Shown here: piece after piece, positions 56,190 through 64,000 of the stretch | Layout: every line of letters begins with the position of its first letter | Numbering within the stretch: position 1 is the first letter of the stretch | Source of the DNA: Nocardioides bruguierae | GTDB lineage: Bacteria; Actinomycetota; Actinomycetes; Propionibacteriales; Nocardioidaceae | Length of the DNA stretch: 64,000 nt | Assembly: GCF_023656415.1 (NCBI RefSeq) | Contig: NZ_JAMOIL010000008.1 | Location: forward strand, 124,001-188,000 | Reading direction: 5' to 3' | Notes under the pieces: generated by a model | What the model was told of the DNA's origin: nothing | Databases searched by the model: none | What the model saw: only the letters and a program-made list of their open reading frames with translations | Position numbers and translations under genes: made by a program

Positions 56190-57051
56190 TCACGCGGCAG
56201 TCCTCAGCCGCACCGCGTCCCGCAGGGTCTGCTCGACCCGGCGCGGGTGGAGCATCACCTCCTCCCAGCTGAACCTCAGCACCGTCCAGCCGTGGACGAC
56301 CAGCGCGTTGTAGCGGGCGGCGTCCCGGACGAGGTCGGCCCGGCCACCGTGCCAGGAGAAGGAGTCGGCCTCCGCGACGATCCGCGCCCGTCGGTCGACC
56401 AGGTCGGGCTGGCCCAGCCACCGCGGGCTCGCGATCGGCACCTGGGGCTCCGTGCTCAGGCCGGGGGACGGTCGCGGCGATCGCGCGCAGGACCGACTCG
56501 AACGGGTTCGCCGCCCGGCCGTCGGCGGCCGCGGCCACCGTGCGAGCCCGGGCGCTCCCCGGCCCCCTCAGGCCGGCGACCAGGTCGAGGAGGTCCCCGC
56601 GTGCCAGGCCGTCGCGCAGGGCCGAGTCGGCCACGCAGAGCGCCTCGGCGAAGGGCAGCGACCGCAGGCAGTCGGCCACGGTCCGGTCGGGCGAGGTCAC
56701 CCCGGCCTGCTGCTCGGCCCGGGTCAGGGGCGCCCACCGGACGTCGGCCCCGTCCGCCTGCCCGGCGGCGAGGCGGCGGTGCCGCGGGACGGTGGCGACC
56801 GGCCGGTCGGGCGACCACTGGACGGCCAGGCCGTGCAGCAGGGCCGCGCTGAGGTGCGAGGCAGCCCCGGAGAGACGGGCCGCCTCCGTCCTCGCGCGGT
56901 CGGCCCCGGGCAGCGCGTAGCGGCCGCGGGCGACGCGGACGACCGCGCCGGTGTCCCGAGCGGCCTCGGCGCGGGCGCGGCCGACCAGGTCCACCAGCCG
57001 CGACCAGGTGGTCACGCCTCCGGTGCGTGCGAGCTCGGTCTCCAGGTCCAC
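56190..57051 (-). pseudogene. AbiEi-type wHTH/DUF559 protein, broken by a one-base frameshift
   Basis: The N-terminal part starts at GTG 57051 and has a winged-helix pattern (GGVTTWSRLVDLVGRARAEA, VVRVARGRYALP) like AbiEi family antitoxins. The C-terminal part is in another frame: PIASPRWLGQPDLVDRRARI, VAEADSFSWHGGRADLVRDA and VLRFSWEEVMLHPRRV, a DUF559/Vsr-like endonuclease fold. Removing one G from the GGGGG run at 56463-56467 joins them as TVPGLSTEPQVPIASPRWLG, about 286 residues. Either the gene is dead or there is a homopolymer sequencing error. Such proteins are frequent orphan genes in actinobacteria. Confidence 0.8.
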
Positions 57052-57110
57052 ACCGGCAGCCTGCCGCGCCGGAGTCGCGCGTGCACGCGGCTCTCCACAG
57101 GGACGTCGCA

Positions 57111-57203
57111 GGACCGGAACAACACCCGGCCCCGAGCCGGCAACCCGGCGAACCCGCAGGTCAGCGTGCCGCACACACCAGGGGCAGGCCGTTGTTCCGG
57201 TCC
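57111..57203. repeat. Intergenic element with ACCGGAACA / TGTTCCGGT ends, copy B
   Basis: 93 bp with perfect 13-bp inverted ends GGACCGGAACAAC (57111-57123) and GTTGTTCCGGTCC (57191-57203). Internal AACCCGCAGGTCAGCGTG resembles copy A. It lies between the frameshifted gene start and the peptidase E stop, so the two copies bracket the frameshifted gene. Confidence 0.65.
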
Positions 57204-57216
57204 GCCGACGAGGGGC

Positions 57217-57942
57217 TCAGAGCCGGGTGACGTCCAGCGGGGTCTCGACGACACCGTCGGCGCCGGCCTCGACGAAGTAGGCGCCGGCGTCATCGGTCTC
57301 GGCGTACGCGCCCACCATCTCGGTCCCGCGGTAGAGCACGCCGGCGCCGTCGTCGGTGGCGTACCCGGCGGGCAGGGTGCCGTCGGCCACCAGCGACTGG
57401 AACAGCGGGCGCCGCTGCGGCTCGCTGTCGTAGTGGACGCCGTTGCTGAAGGGCACCAGGCCGAGGCCATTGGTGACCGGGCGCAGGTCGGGGCCGAAGG
57501 AGTCGGTGGTGCCGCCGGCGTGCCAGCAGATGGAGCCGGCCGAGACACCGGTGAGCACGACGCCGGCCTCCCAGGCGGAGCGCATCGCCTCGTCCACGCC
57601 GTGCAGGCGCCACATGGCGAGCAGGCCGGCCACGGAGCCGCCCCAGACCCAGACCACGTCGGCGTCGAGGAGGTGGGCGGTCACGTCCTCGACGTTGGGC
57701 ATGGTGAACAGCTGCAGGTGCGAGCCGGTCCAGCCGCGGGTCTGCACCGCGTCGTAGAAGTCGCGGATCAGCCCCGGCGAGTCGCCACAGGCGGTGCCGA
57801 GGAAGCAGACCTTGGGAGCACGGCCGGTGACCCCGGCCAGGTCGACGGCCAGCTCGGTGAGCGGGCCGGGCTCGAACCTCGTGCGGGTGCCCATGACGGC
57901 ACCGCCAGAGGTCGCGAGGATGGTGGGGGCGTCAGCGGGCAC
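57217..57942 (-). CDS. Peptidase E-like S51 serine peptidase
   Basis: A 241-residue cytoplasmic peptidase. GVSAGSICWHAGG carries the nucleophile Ser in the strand-turn-helix typical of S51; CFLGTACGDSPGLIRDF and VVWVWGGSVAGLL are other family segments, and the acidic/His residues of the SFGPDLRP and NGVHYDSE regions fit the active site. Family members cleave Asp-X dipeptides or act on cyanophycin. ATG at 57942 with a GAAGG-type site upstream. It is an isolated gene between the frameshifted gene and miaB. Confidence 0.88.
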   Translation of the reverse strand: MPADAPTILATSGGAVMGTRTRFEPGPLTELAVDLAGVTGRAPKVCFLGTACGDSPGLIRDFYDAVQTRGWTGSHLQLFTMPNVEDVTAHLLDADVVWVWGGSVAGLLAMWRLHGVDEAMRSAWEAGVVLTGVSAGSICWHAGGTTDSFGPDLRPVTNGLGLVPFSNGVHYDSEPQRRPLFQSLVADGTLPAGYATDDGAGVLYRGTEMVGAYAETDDAGAYFVEAGADGVVETPLDVTRL

Positions 57943-58098
57943 GGCGGACCTTCCGAGAGAGGTTCGTCAAGGATCCCTGACCGTAGCGGAGCGTCCGCGC
58001 GCGACGATGCGCGGGGCGCGCCCGCGAGGGGCCGGGGGGTGCCCCGATGCTGCCACCTCGGCCCGGCCGCGCGCTGCACCGGGGCGAGCGTCGGTGCG

Positions 58099-59598
58099 TC
58101 AGCGGCAGGCCGGGGCGTCCGGCAGCGGGGCCGGGACGCCGACGGTGGGCATGCCCAGGCCGACGCCGGCCGGTGCCGGCGGGGCGGCGTGGCGGCGCTC
58201 CCAGGCGTCGCCCGAGCGGGTGCGGCGCACCGCGTGCACGGTGTCGGCGACCAGGTGGTGCGGGGCGGCGTAGGTGACCTCGACGGTGACCATGTCGCCC
58301 GGGCGCGGCTCGCCGAGCGAGGCGTCCGGAACGGCGAAGTGCACGAGCCGGTTGTCGGGGGCGCGGCCGGAGAGCCGGCGGGTCTCGGCGTCCTTGCGCC
58401 CCTCCCCCTCGGCGACCATCACCTCGAAGGTGCGGCCGACCTGGAGCTTGTTCTGCTCCCAGGAGATCTCCTCCTGGAGCGCGACGAGGCGCTGGTAGCG
58501 GTCCTTCACGACGGACGCCGGCACCTGGTCGTCCATCGTGGCCGCCGGCGTCCCGGGGCGGATGGAGTACTGGAAGGTGAACGCGCTGGAGAACTTCGAC
58601 TCCGCGACCACGCGCAGGGTCTCGGCGAAGTCCTCCTCGGTCTCGCCGGGGAAGCCGACGATGATGTCGGTGGTGATCGCGGCGTGCGGGATCTGCTCGC
58701 GGACGCGCTCGATGATGCCCAGGAACTTCGTCGAGCGGTACGAGCGGCGCATCGCCTTGAGGACGCGGTCGGAGCCGGACTGCAGCGGCATGTGCAGGCT
58801 GGGCATCACGTTCGGGGTCTCGGCCATCGCGTCGATGACGTCGTCGGTGAACTCGGCCGGGTGCGGGCTGGTGAAGCGCACCCGCTCGAGGCCCTCGATG
58901 TCGCCGCAGGCGCGCAAGAGCTTGGAGAAGGCCTGACGGTCGCCGAACTCGACGCCGTAGGCGTTCACGTTCTGGCCGAGCAGGGTCACCTCGGTGACGC
59001 CCTCGGCGACCAGCGCCTCGATCTCGGCGAGGATCTCGCCGGGGCGGCGGTCCTTCTCCTTGCCGCGCAGGCTGGGCACGATGCAGAACGTGCAGGTGTT
59101 GTTGCACCCGACGCTGATCGAGACCCAGGCCGCGTAGGCCGAGTCGCGCTTGGTGGGCAGCGTCGACGGGAAGACCTCGAGGCTCTCCAGGATCTCGACC
59201 TGGGCCTCCTCGTTGGCCCGGGCACGCTCCAGCAGGGCGGGGAGAGAGCCGATGTTGTGGGTGCCGAAGACGACATCGACGTACGGCGCCTTAGCCGTGA
59301 TCGTGTCGCGGTCCTTCTGTGCCAGGCAGCCGCCGACGGCGATCTGCATGCCCGGCCTGGCCGCCTTCACCGGGGCGAGGTGGCCGAGGTTGCCGTAGAG
59401 CTTGTTGTCGGCGTTCTCGCGCACGGCGCAGGTGTTGAACACGACGACGTCCGCCTGCTCGCCGTCGGGCGCGGCCGTGTAGCCCGCGTCCTCCAGGAGG
59501 CCGGTGAGGCGCTCGGAGTCGTGGACGTTCATCTGGCACCCGTAGGTCTTGACCTCGTAGGTGCGGGGCTGCGCGAGCGGGGCGGCGGTCTCGGTCAT
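58099..59598 (-). CDS. miaB: tRNA-2-methylthio-N6-dimethylallyladenosine synthase
   Basis: A 499-residue radical-SAM methylthiotransferase. The N-terminal UPF0004 domain has the three cluster Cys in [16 protein letters not shown] and VGGCLAQ. The radical-SAM motif is [30 protein letters not shown] and [13 protein letters not shown] follow, and a TRAM domain ([20 protein letters not shown]) near residue 390. A 45-residue tail beyond TRAM contains a Pro/Ala-rich stretch. It methylthiolates i6A37 made by MiaA. Confidence 0.97.
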   Translation of the reverse strand: MTETAAPLAQPRTYEVKTYGCQMNVHDSERLTGLLEDAGYTAAPDGEQADVVVFNTCAVRENADNKLYGNLGHLAPVKAARPGMQIAVGGCLAQKDRDTITAKAPYVDVVFGTHNIGSLPALLERARANEEAQVEILESLEVFPSTLPTKRDSAYAAWVSISVGCNNTCTFCIVPSLRGKEKDRRPGEILAEIEALVAEGVTEVTLLGQNVNAYGVEFGDRQAFSKLLRACGDIEGLERVRFTSPHPAEFTDDVIDAMAETPNVMPSLHMPLQSGSDRVLKAMRRSYRSTKFLGIIERVREQIPHAAITTDIIVGFPGETEEDFAETLRVVAESKFSSAFTFQYSIRPGTPAATMDDQVPASVVKDRYQRLVALQEEISWEQNKLQVGRTFEVMVAEGEGRKDAETRRLSGRAPDNRLVHFAVPDASLGEPRPGDMVTVEVTYAAPHHLVADTVHAVRRTRSGDAWERRHAAPPAPAGVGLGMPTVGVPAPLPDAPACR

Positions 59599-59647
59599 GG
59601 CCTCACCAGGGTAGGAGCCTCCCGTGGCGAGCGGGAATCGTGAGCGC

Positions 59648-60034
59648 TCAGAGCACGACCCACGCCGCAGTCCCGTGCATGATCGCCACCGTCGGCACCT
59701 CGACGAGGAGAGGGTGCGCGAACACGAATCCGTCGGCGCTGTCCCGGACCCAGGACGAGATCGGCCGAGCGTGCGACCACCCGTGCTCGATCACCACGAA
59801 GCAGCCGCCGAACGTGAGTACTGCCGGCAGCACCGTGAGCGGGGCCAGGACGAGGTGGAGGCCGGTGAACCACAGCATGAACGATCCGGCGAGCAGGCTC
59901 ATGACCGTGACTCTGGTCCAGCTGGACAGCAGGACGGAGCGCAGGCGCGCCCCCACCGAGGCCGCGCGAGCGGCGCGCTCGGACCCCGGGCGGGTGTGGG
60001 TGGACGGGAGGTCGGTGCGGTGCGAGGTGGTCAT
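59648..60034 (-). CDS. Small membrane protein, 128 residues
   Basis: I set the start at ATG 60034; the frame extends upstream without sign of conservation. After a polar 35-residue N-terminus, three hydrophobic stretches follow ([40 protein letters not shown], and [16 protein letters not shown] at the end). An EHGWSHARP segment sits between them. Family unknown. It is divergent from gluA; the 234-bp gap between holds a TAGGGT that may be the gluA -10. Confidence 0.6.
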   Translation of the reverse strand: MTTSHRTDLPSTHTRPGSERAARAASVGARLRSVLLSSWTRVTVMSLLAGSFMLWFTGLHLVLAPLTVLPAVLTFGGCFVVIEHGWSHARPISSWVRDSADGFVFAHPLLVEVPTVAIMHGTAAWVVL

Positions 60035-60268
60035 GCCCGAGAGGCTGCCCGCGGGCGGGACGGCGAACCGGACGCCGCCGCGGCCTGTGGAGAACCACCG
60101 GCCCCGCCTCGTCCTGGCCCACTCGTTCCGACACCTGTCAGGCATCGCCGACTGACCCGGTCCGGCCAGCGCCGTGACCCTCGCGTGGCACCACTGGGCC
60201 TGTTTCGTGACCCGTCAGGGCCAGGGGGGATGGCTCCGAACCTGAGAACTTGGTTAGGGTGCCGACGC

Positions 60269-61048
60269 ATGACGGCAGAAGCGACTGCGGCCGAGACCGC
60301 CGCCCGCCCCGGCGAGCCCCTCGTGGTGCTCGACCACGTGGACAAGCACTTCGGCTCCCTCCACGTGCTCCAGGACATCGAGCTCACGGTCAACCGTGGC
60401 GAGGTCGTCGTGGTCATCGGCCCCTCCGGCTCGGGCAAGTCCACGCTCTGCCGGACGATCAACCGCCTCGAGACGATCGACGACGGCTCCATCACCCTCG
60501 ACGGCGAGCCGCTGCCCGCCGAGGGCAAGGCGCTCGCCCGCCTGCGCGCCGAGGTCGGCATGGTCTTCCAGTCCTTCAACCTGTTCGCGCACAAGACGAT
60601 CCTCGAGAACGTCACGCTGGGCCCGACCAAGGTCCGCGGGATGAAGAAGGCCGAGGCCGACAAGCTGGCCAAGGAGCTCCTGGACCGCGTCGGCGTCGGG
60701 CACCAGGCGGACAAGTACCCCGCCCAGCTCTCCGGCGGCCAGCAGCAGCGCGTCGCCATCGCCCGCGCGCTGGCCATGCAGCCGAAGGTGATGCTCTTCG
60801 ACGAGCCCACCTCGGCGCTGGACCCCGAGATGATCAAGGAGGTCCTCGACGTCATGGTCGACCTCGCGAAGCAGGGCATGACCATGGTCGTGGTGACCCA
60901 CGAGATGGGCTTCGCACGCACCGCCGCCGATCGCGTCGTGTTCATGGCCGACGGCGCCATCGTCGAGGAGAACACCCCCGAGGAGTTCTTCACCAACCCG
61001 CAGAGCGCTCGTGCGCAGGACTTCCTCGGGAAGATCCTCAAGCACTGA
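60269..61048 (+). CDS. gluA: Glutamate ABC transporter ATP-binding protein
   Basis: A 259-residue ATPase of the polar amino acid family. Walker A is [20 protein letters not shown], the signature [19 protein letters not shown], Walker [16 protein letters not shown], and the H-loop VVTHEMGF. No ribosome site precedes ATG 60269; TAGGGT at 60255-60260 is 8 bases upstream, so transcription may start at or near the A of ATG, giving a leaderless mRNA. It is first in gluABCD, as in Corynebacterium. Confidence 0.94.
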   Translation: MTAEATAAETAARPGEPLVVLDHVDKHFGSLHVLQDIELTVNRGEVVVVIGPSGSGKSTLCRTINRLETIDDGSITLDGEPLPAEGKALARLRAEVGMVFQSFNLFAHKTILENVTLGPTKVRGMKKAEADKLAKELLDRVGVGHQADKYPAQLSGGQQQRVAIARALAMQPKVMLFDEPTSALDPEMIKEVLDVMVDLAKQGMTMVVVTHEMGFARTAADRVVFMADGAIVEENTPEEFFTNPQSARAQDFLGKILKH

Positions 61049-61137
61049 GCCGCACCAGGCCGACCCCTCGGCCCCTCACACCCCTCCCCGCCGACCACCG
61101 ACGGGGAAGCACCGCACATCCATCGAAGGAGACCCCC

Positions 61138-62016
61138 GTGCGACTCAACCGACTCAAGGCCGGCGCCGCTGCGGCAGGCCTCGCCCTCGCCCTCACCGCG
61201 TGCGGCTCGGACTCCGGTTCCGACGTCGAGGTCGCGAGCGACACCGACTTCCCCGCCGGCTCCACCATGGCCGAGATCGCCGACGCGGGCACCATGACCG
61301 TGGGCACGAAGTTCGACCAGCCCGGCTTCGGCCTGGCCAACCTCGAGGACGTCCCCGAGGGCTTCGACGTCGAGGTCGCCAAGATCATCGCCGGCGCCAT
61401 GGGCATCGCCCCCGAGGACATCGAGTGGACGGAGACCCCCTCCGACATCCGCGAGCAGGTCATCGAGGACGGCGACGTCGACATGGTCGTCGCCACGTAC
61501 ACGATCAACGACGAGCGCAAGCAGCGCATCACGTTCGCCGGCCCGTACTACACCGCCGGCCAGCAGCTCATGGTCGCCTCGGACAACGACACCATCACCG
61601 GCCCCGACGACCTCGCGAGCAACCCGGACGCCAAGGTCTGCTCGGTCACCGGCTCGACCCCGGCCGACCAGATCAAGGAGTACCTGACCAGCGACGACCA
61701 GCTCGTGCTGTTCGACGTCTACGAGAAGTGCGCGGACGCCCTGAGCACCGGCCAGGTCGACGTCGTCACCACCGACAACGTCATCCTGCTGGGCCTGTCC
61801 TCCGAGGCCGACGGCGAGTTCAAGCTCGTCGGCGAGCAGTTCACCGAGGAGCCCTACGGCATCGGCATCGCCAAGGGCGACACCGAGTTCTGCGAGTTCA
61901 TCAACACCACGCTGCAGGAGAACGAGGACGCCTACAACGAGGCCTGGGCCTCCACGGCCGGCGAGGTCGAGGGCACCGAGGCCCCGACCCTCCCCGAGCC
62001 CGACGAGTGCGTCTGA
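61138..62016 (+). CDS. gluB: Glutamate-binding lipoprotein
   Basis: A 292-residue SBP family 3 protein. GTG 61138 has GAAGGAG upstream. The lipobox is ALTAC (Cys near residue 22) after AGAAAAGLALAL. Core segments are MTVGTKFDQPGFGLANLEDV, FDVEVAKIIAGAMGI, VVATYTINDERKQRITFAGP and the EEPYGIGIAKGD motif. It captures glutamate outside the membrane for GluCD. Ligand identity is taken from operon structure and family similarity. Confidence 0.93.
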   Translation: MRLNRLKAGAAAAGLALALTACGSDSGSDVEVASDTDFPAGSTMAEIADAGTMTVGTKFDQPGFGLANLEDVPEGFDVEVAKIIAGAMGIAPEDIEWTETPSDIREQVIEDGDVDMVVATYTINDERKQRITFAGPYYTAGQQLMVASDNDTITGPDDLASNPDAKVCSVTGSTPADQIKEYLTSDDQLVLFDVYEKCADALSTGQVDVVTTDNVILLGLSSEADGEFKLVGEQFTEEPYGIGIAKGDTEFCEFINTTLQENEDAYNEAWASTAGEVEGTEAPTLPEPDECV

Positions 62017-62061
62017 GCCTCGACAGGCACCACGCGCGGCCCGACGAGCGGCCGCGCAGCA

Positions 62062-62094
62062 GGACGGCGGCGGGGCACCGCCCCGCCGCCGTCC
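62062..62094 (+). terminator. Intercistronic hairpin after gluB
   Basis: A perfect 15-bp stem (GGACGGCGGCGGGGC, 62062-62076, with 62080-62094) and 3-nt loop lie between gluB and gluC. As at 2554, it follows the binding-protein gene and can lower expression of the permease genes or stabilise the gluB mRNA. Confidence 0.65.
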
Positions 62095-62125
62095 CCCGTC
62101 CCGGACCGAGTGAAGGAGCCGCGCC

Positions 62126-62776
62126 GTGGGACCGGTGATCGACAACCTCGACCTGTACTGGTCGGGATTCCTCCAGTCGCTGGAGTTCATCCTGTGGTGC
62201 CTGGTCGGCTCCCTGCTGGTGGGGACAGTGATGGCGGCCTTCCGGGTCTCGCCCGTGCCGTCGCTGCGGGCGCTGGCGGTGGCCTACGTCAACGTCTTCC
62301 GCAACACGCCGCTCACCATCGTGCTGTTCTTCATGGCGTTCGGACTGCCCGAGCTCGGCATCAACCAGAGCTACTTCTTCTTCGCGGCGCTCGGCCTGAT
62401 CCTCTACACCGGCGCGTTCGTGTGCGAGGCGCTCCGCTCGGGCGTGAACGCGGTCCCGGCCGGTCAGGCCGAGGCGGCCCGCGCCCTGGGCCTCACGTTC
62501 ACCCAGTCGATGCGCCAGGTGATCCTGCCGCAGGCGTTCCGCAGCGCGATCCCGCCGCTGGGCAGCGTCCAGATCGCGATGTTCAAGAACTCGGCCGTGG
62601 CCGGCGCCTTCGGCATCGGCGGCGACCTCTACAGCGTGGGCAAGACCCTCACCAGCGCTCGCGGCTACGACTACGTCCCGGTGCTGACCGGCGTGGCCAT
62701 CGGCTACCTGATCATCACCCTGACGGCCGCGGCCCTGCTGACCCTCCTCGAGCGGAAGGTGGCGATCGTCCGATGA
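62126..62776 (+). CDS. gluC: Glutamate ABC transporter permease
   Basis: A 216-residue polar amino acid permease from GTG 62126 with GAAGGAG upstream. It has about five helices and the coupling loop AEAARALGLTFTQSMRQVIL (around residue 112), and the family motif FRNTPLTIVLFF. Its stop overlaps the gluD start by ATGA. It pairs with GluD as the membrane channel. Confidence 0.94.
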   Translation: MGPVIDNLDLYWSGFLQSLEFILWCLVGSLLVGTVMAAFRVSPVPSLRALAVAYVNVFRNTPLTIVLFFMAFGLPELGINQSYFFFAALGLILYTGAFVCEALRSGVNAVPAGQAEAARALGLTFTQSMRQVILPQAFRSAIPPLGSVQIAMFKNSAVAGAFGIGGDLYSVGKTLTSARGYDYVPVLTGVAIGYLIITLTAAALLTLLERKVAIVR

Positions 62777-63666
62777 CGGACTCCTCCAGCGTCCTCTTCG
62801 ACGTCCCCGGCCCCAAGGCACGTCGCCGGGCCCAGGTGCTCACCGTCGTCGGTGGCCTCGTGATCCTGGCCCTGGTAGCGCTCGCCGTCATGCGCCTCGC
62901 CGAGCGCGGGCAGTTCGACGCCGAGCTGTGGAGCCCGTGGATCAACCCCACGGACGAGAACTTCGCCCAGGTCTGGCGCCTGGTCGGCGAGGGCCTGCTC
63001 GCCACCGTCATCGCGGCGGCCCTGGCGATCGCCCTGTCGCTGGTCGTCGGCATCGCCGTCGGCGTGACACGCATGATGTTCACGCCGATCCTGCGGATCC
63101 CCGTCGTCGCGTTCATCGAGCTGTTCCGTGGCCTGCCGGTGGTCATCACGATCGTCTACGTCTGGCGGGCGATCGTCGAGACCGAGGTCCCGATCGACTG
63201 GCTGCCCGGGGACGACGCGCTGTGGTACCTGGTCATCGGCCTCACGCTCTACAACTCCGTGATCATCGCCGAGATCCTCCGTGCCGGCGTCGCCTCCCTC
63301 CCCCGCGGCCAGCGCGAGGCGGGCCTGGCCATCGGCATGACGCCGTGGCAGACGATGCGGAGCATCCAGCTGCCGCAGGCGTTCCGCACGATGCTGCCCG
63401 CCCTGGTCAGCCAGCTGGTCGTGATCCTGAAGGACACGTCCCTCGTCGCCGTCATCGGCCTGGGCTACCGGGAGCTGCTCGACCGCGGCAACCAGATAGC
63501 GCAGTTCCTCGACAACCCGATCCAGTCGCTGTTCATCGTGGGCGCGATCTACGTCGTCATCAACTACACGCTGTCGCGGATCGCGATCTGGCTCGAGCGA
63601 CGGCTCAGCCGGGCGTCGTCGTCCGCCGACGAGCCGGAGGCCGAGCCCGCCGCCGCGGGCGCCTGA
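62773..63666 (+). CDS. gluD: Glutamate ABC transporter permease
   Basis: A 297-residue permease, longer than GluC because of an N-terminal helix and loop (about 60 residues) before the conserved part and an acidic Ala/Pro tail. ELFRGLPVVITIVYVWRAIV and the loop REAGLAIGMTPWQTMRSIQL are the family signatures; LKDTSLVAVIGLGYRELLDR follows. It ends the gluABCD operon at a strong hairpin. Confidence 0.94.
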   Translation: MTDSSSVLFDVPGPKARRRAQVLTVVGGLVILALVALAVMRLAERGQFDAELWSPWINPTDENFAQVWRLVGEGLLATVIAAALAIALSLVVGIAVGVTRMMFTPILRIPVVAFIELFRGLPVVITIVYVWRAIVETEVPIDWLPGDDALWYLVIGLTLYNSVIIAEILRAGVASLPRGQREAGLAIGMTPWQTMRSIQLPQAFRTMLPALVSQLVVILKDTSLVAVIGLGYRELLDRGNQIAQFLDNPIQSLFIVGAIYVVINYTLSRIAIWLERRLSRASSSADEPEAEPAAAGA

Positions 63667-63688
63667 GCACCACGGCCCCGACGCGCAC

Positions 63689-63722
63689 AGCGCCCGCCAC
63701 CTCGCTCGAGGTGGCGGGCGCT
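63689..63722. terminator. Bidirectional terminator after gluD
   Basis: AGCGCCCGCCACCTCG (63689-63704) is mirrored exactly at 63707-63722 with a 2-nt loop (effectively 4 nt once the closing pair opens). It lies between convergent genes. Confidence 0.85.
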
Positions 63723-63735
63723 GGTGCGTGCGCGG

Positions 63736-64000
63736 TCAGTCCTTCTTGCGCGGCGTCACCCAGAGGTGGATGACGCCCTCGATGACGACGGTGCCGTCGG
63801 TGCGCGTGCCGCGGACCCGGACGTCGAGGGCCGGCTCGTCCGAGGTCCACTGCTCCGGGTCGGTCTCGGCCACGCACGTGACGTCGCTGCTGGCCTTCGC
63901 GGTGTAGGCCACGTCCATGCCCTTCGGTATCCACCGCTTGTCGGCGGGGATGGTCACCTCGGCCAGGGCGCCCATGGCCGCTTCGAGCCCGTTGCACAGC
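63736..64000 (-). CDS. DUF4442/thioesterase-like protein, 5' partial
   Basis: The frame is open to the right edge, so the N-terminus is outside the window; the ATG at 63975 is internal to the visible reading frame (LCNGLEAAMGALAEVTIPAD). The remaining segments KGMDVAYTAKASSDVTCVAE and GVIHLWVTPRKKD fit the last strands of a hotdog-fold thioesterase of the DUF4442 type, with NG..AA..ALAE on the central helix. Probable acyl-CoA thioesterase-like role. It is convergent with gluD. Confidence 0.6.
   Translation of the reverse strand, partial: LCNGLEAAMGALAEVTIPADKRWIPKGMDVAYTAKASSDVTCVAETDPEQWTSDEPALDVRVRGTRTDGTVVIEGVIHLWVTPRKKD

Overview
The window is chromosomal DNA from a high-G+C actinobacterium. 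Third codon positions are almost all G or C, many genes overlap by ATGA or GTGA, and several starts are GTG. The core gene order (nrdJ-nrdR, LysM gene and lexA, dinG, hflX, dapF, miaA, miaB, gluABCD) is the arrangement I know from Nocardioides and relatives, so a Nocardioidaceae member is the best guess. That assignment is inference from gene content, not from a marker search.

Layout. 1-6774: an oligopeptide-type ABC importer (partial permease, lipoprotein, two ATPases) with a flavin-dependent monooxygenase and an aldo/keto reductase, probably uptake and oxidation of a small organic substrate. 6775-8100: dense repeats made of 34-bp units and about 130-bp palindromic modules; one module carries a GIY-YIG nuclease gene in its centre. 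8163-16090: a leftward sugar operon (LacI regulator, ABC binding protein, two permeases, a GH144-like secreted glycosidase, a GH39-like glycosidase) with a perfect 19-bp operator upstream. 16395-18320: two conserved proteins of unclear role. 18632-23934: two large nucleic-acid enzymes, a NERD-UvrD helicase and a PLD-helicase-DUF3427 protein; the second has lower G+C and looks acquired.

24019-31231: nucleotide supply and SOS block. nrdR-nrdJ lies behind paired NrdR boxes with an embedded DnaA box. A GAF/HATPase regulator and a small membrane protein follow. A LysM membrane protein is divergent from lexA across a region with two SOS boxes. 31331-36804: a solo copy of the repeat family, two secreted Tat phosphatases, a 67-bp palindrome and dinG. 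36904-41816: a tightly overlapping redox operon (membrane protein, ApbE flavin transferase, ferric-reductase-like heme protein, NuoF-like flavoprotein, ferredoxin). 41872-49826: SGNH hydrolase, hflX, an ECF sigma factor with a membrane partner, an MprF-type lysyl-phosphatidylglycerol synthase and two DUF202 proteins.

49854-60034: dapF, a very acidic secreted thrombospondin-type-3-repeat protein, miaA, a run of small genes with a Nudix hydrolase, a frameshifted AbiEi/DUF559-type gene between two copies of another repeat element, peptidase E, miaB and a small membrane protein. 60269-63666: the glutamate importer gluABCD. The window ends inside a DUF4442-like gene.

No rRNA, tRNA or CRISPR array was recognised. 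The most unusual signal is the GIY-YIG gene inside a palindromic element surrounded by gene-less copies of the same element. It reads like an autonomous element with non-autonomous derivatives.
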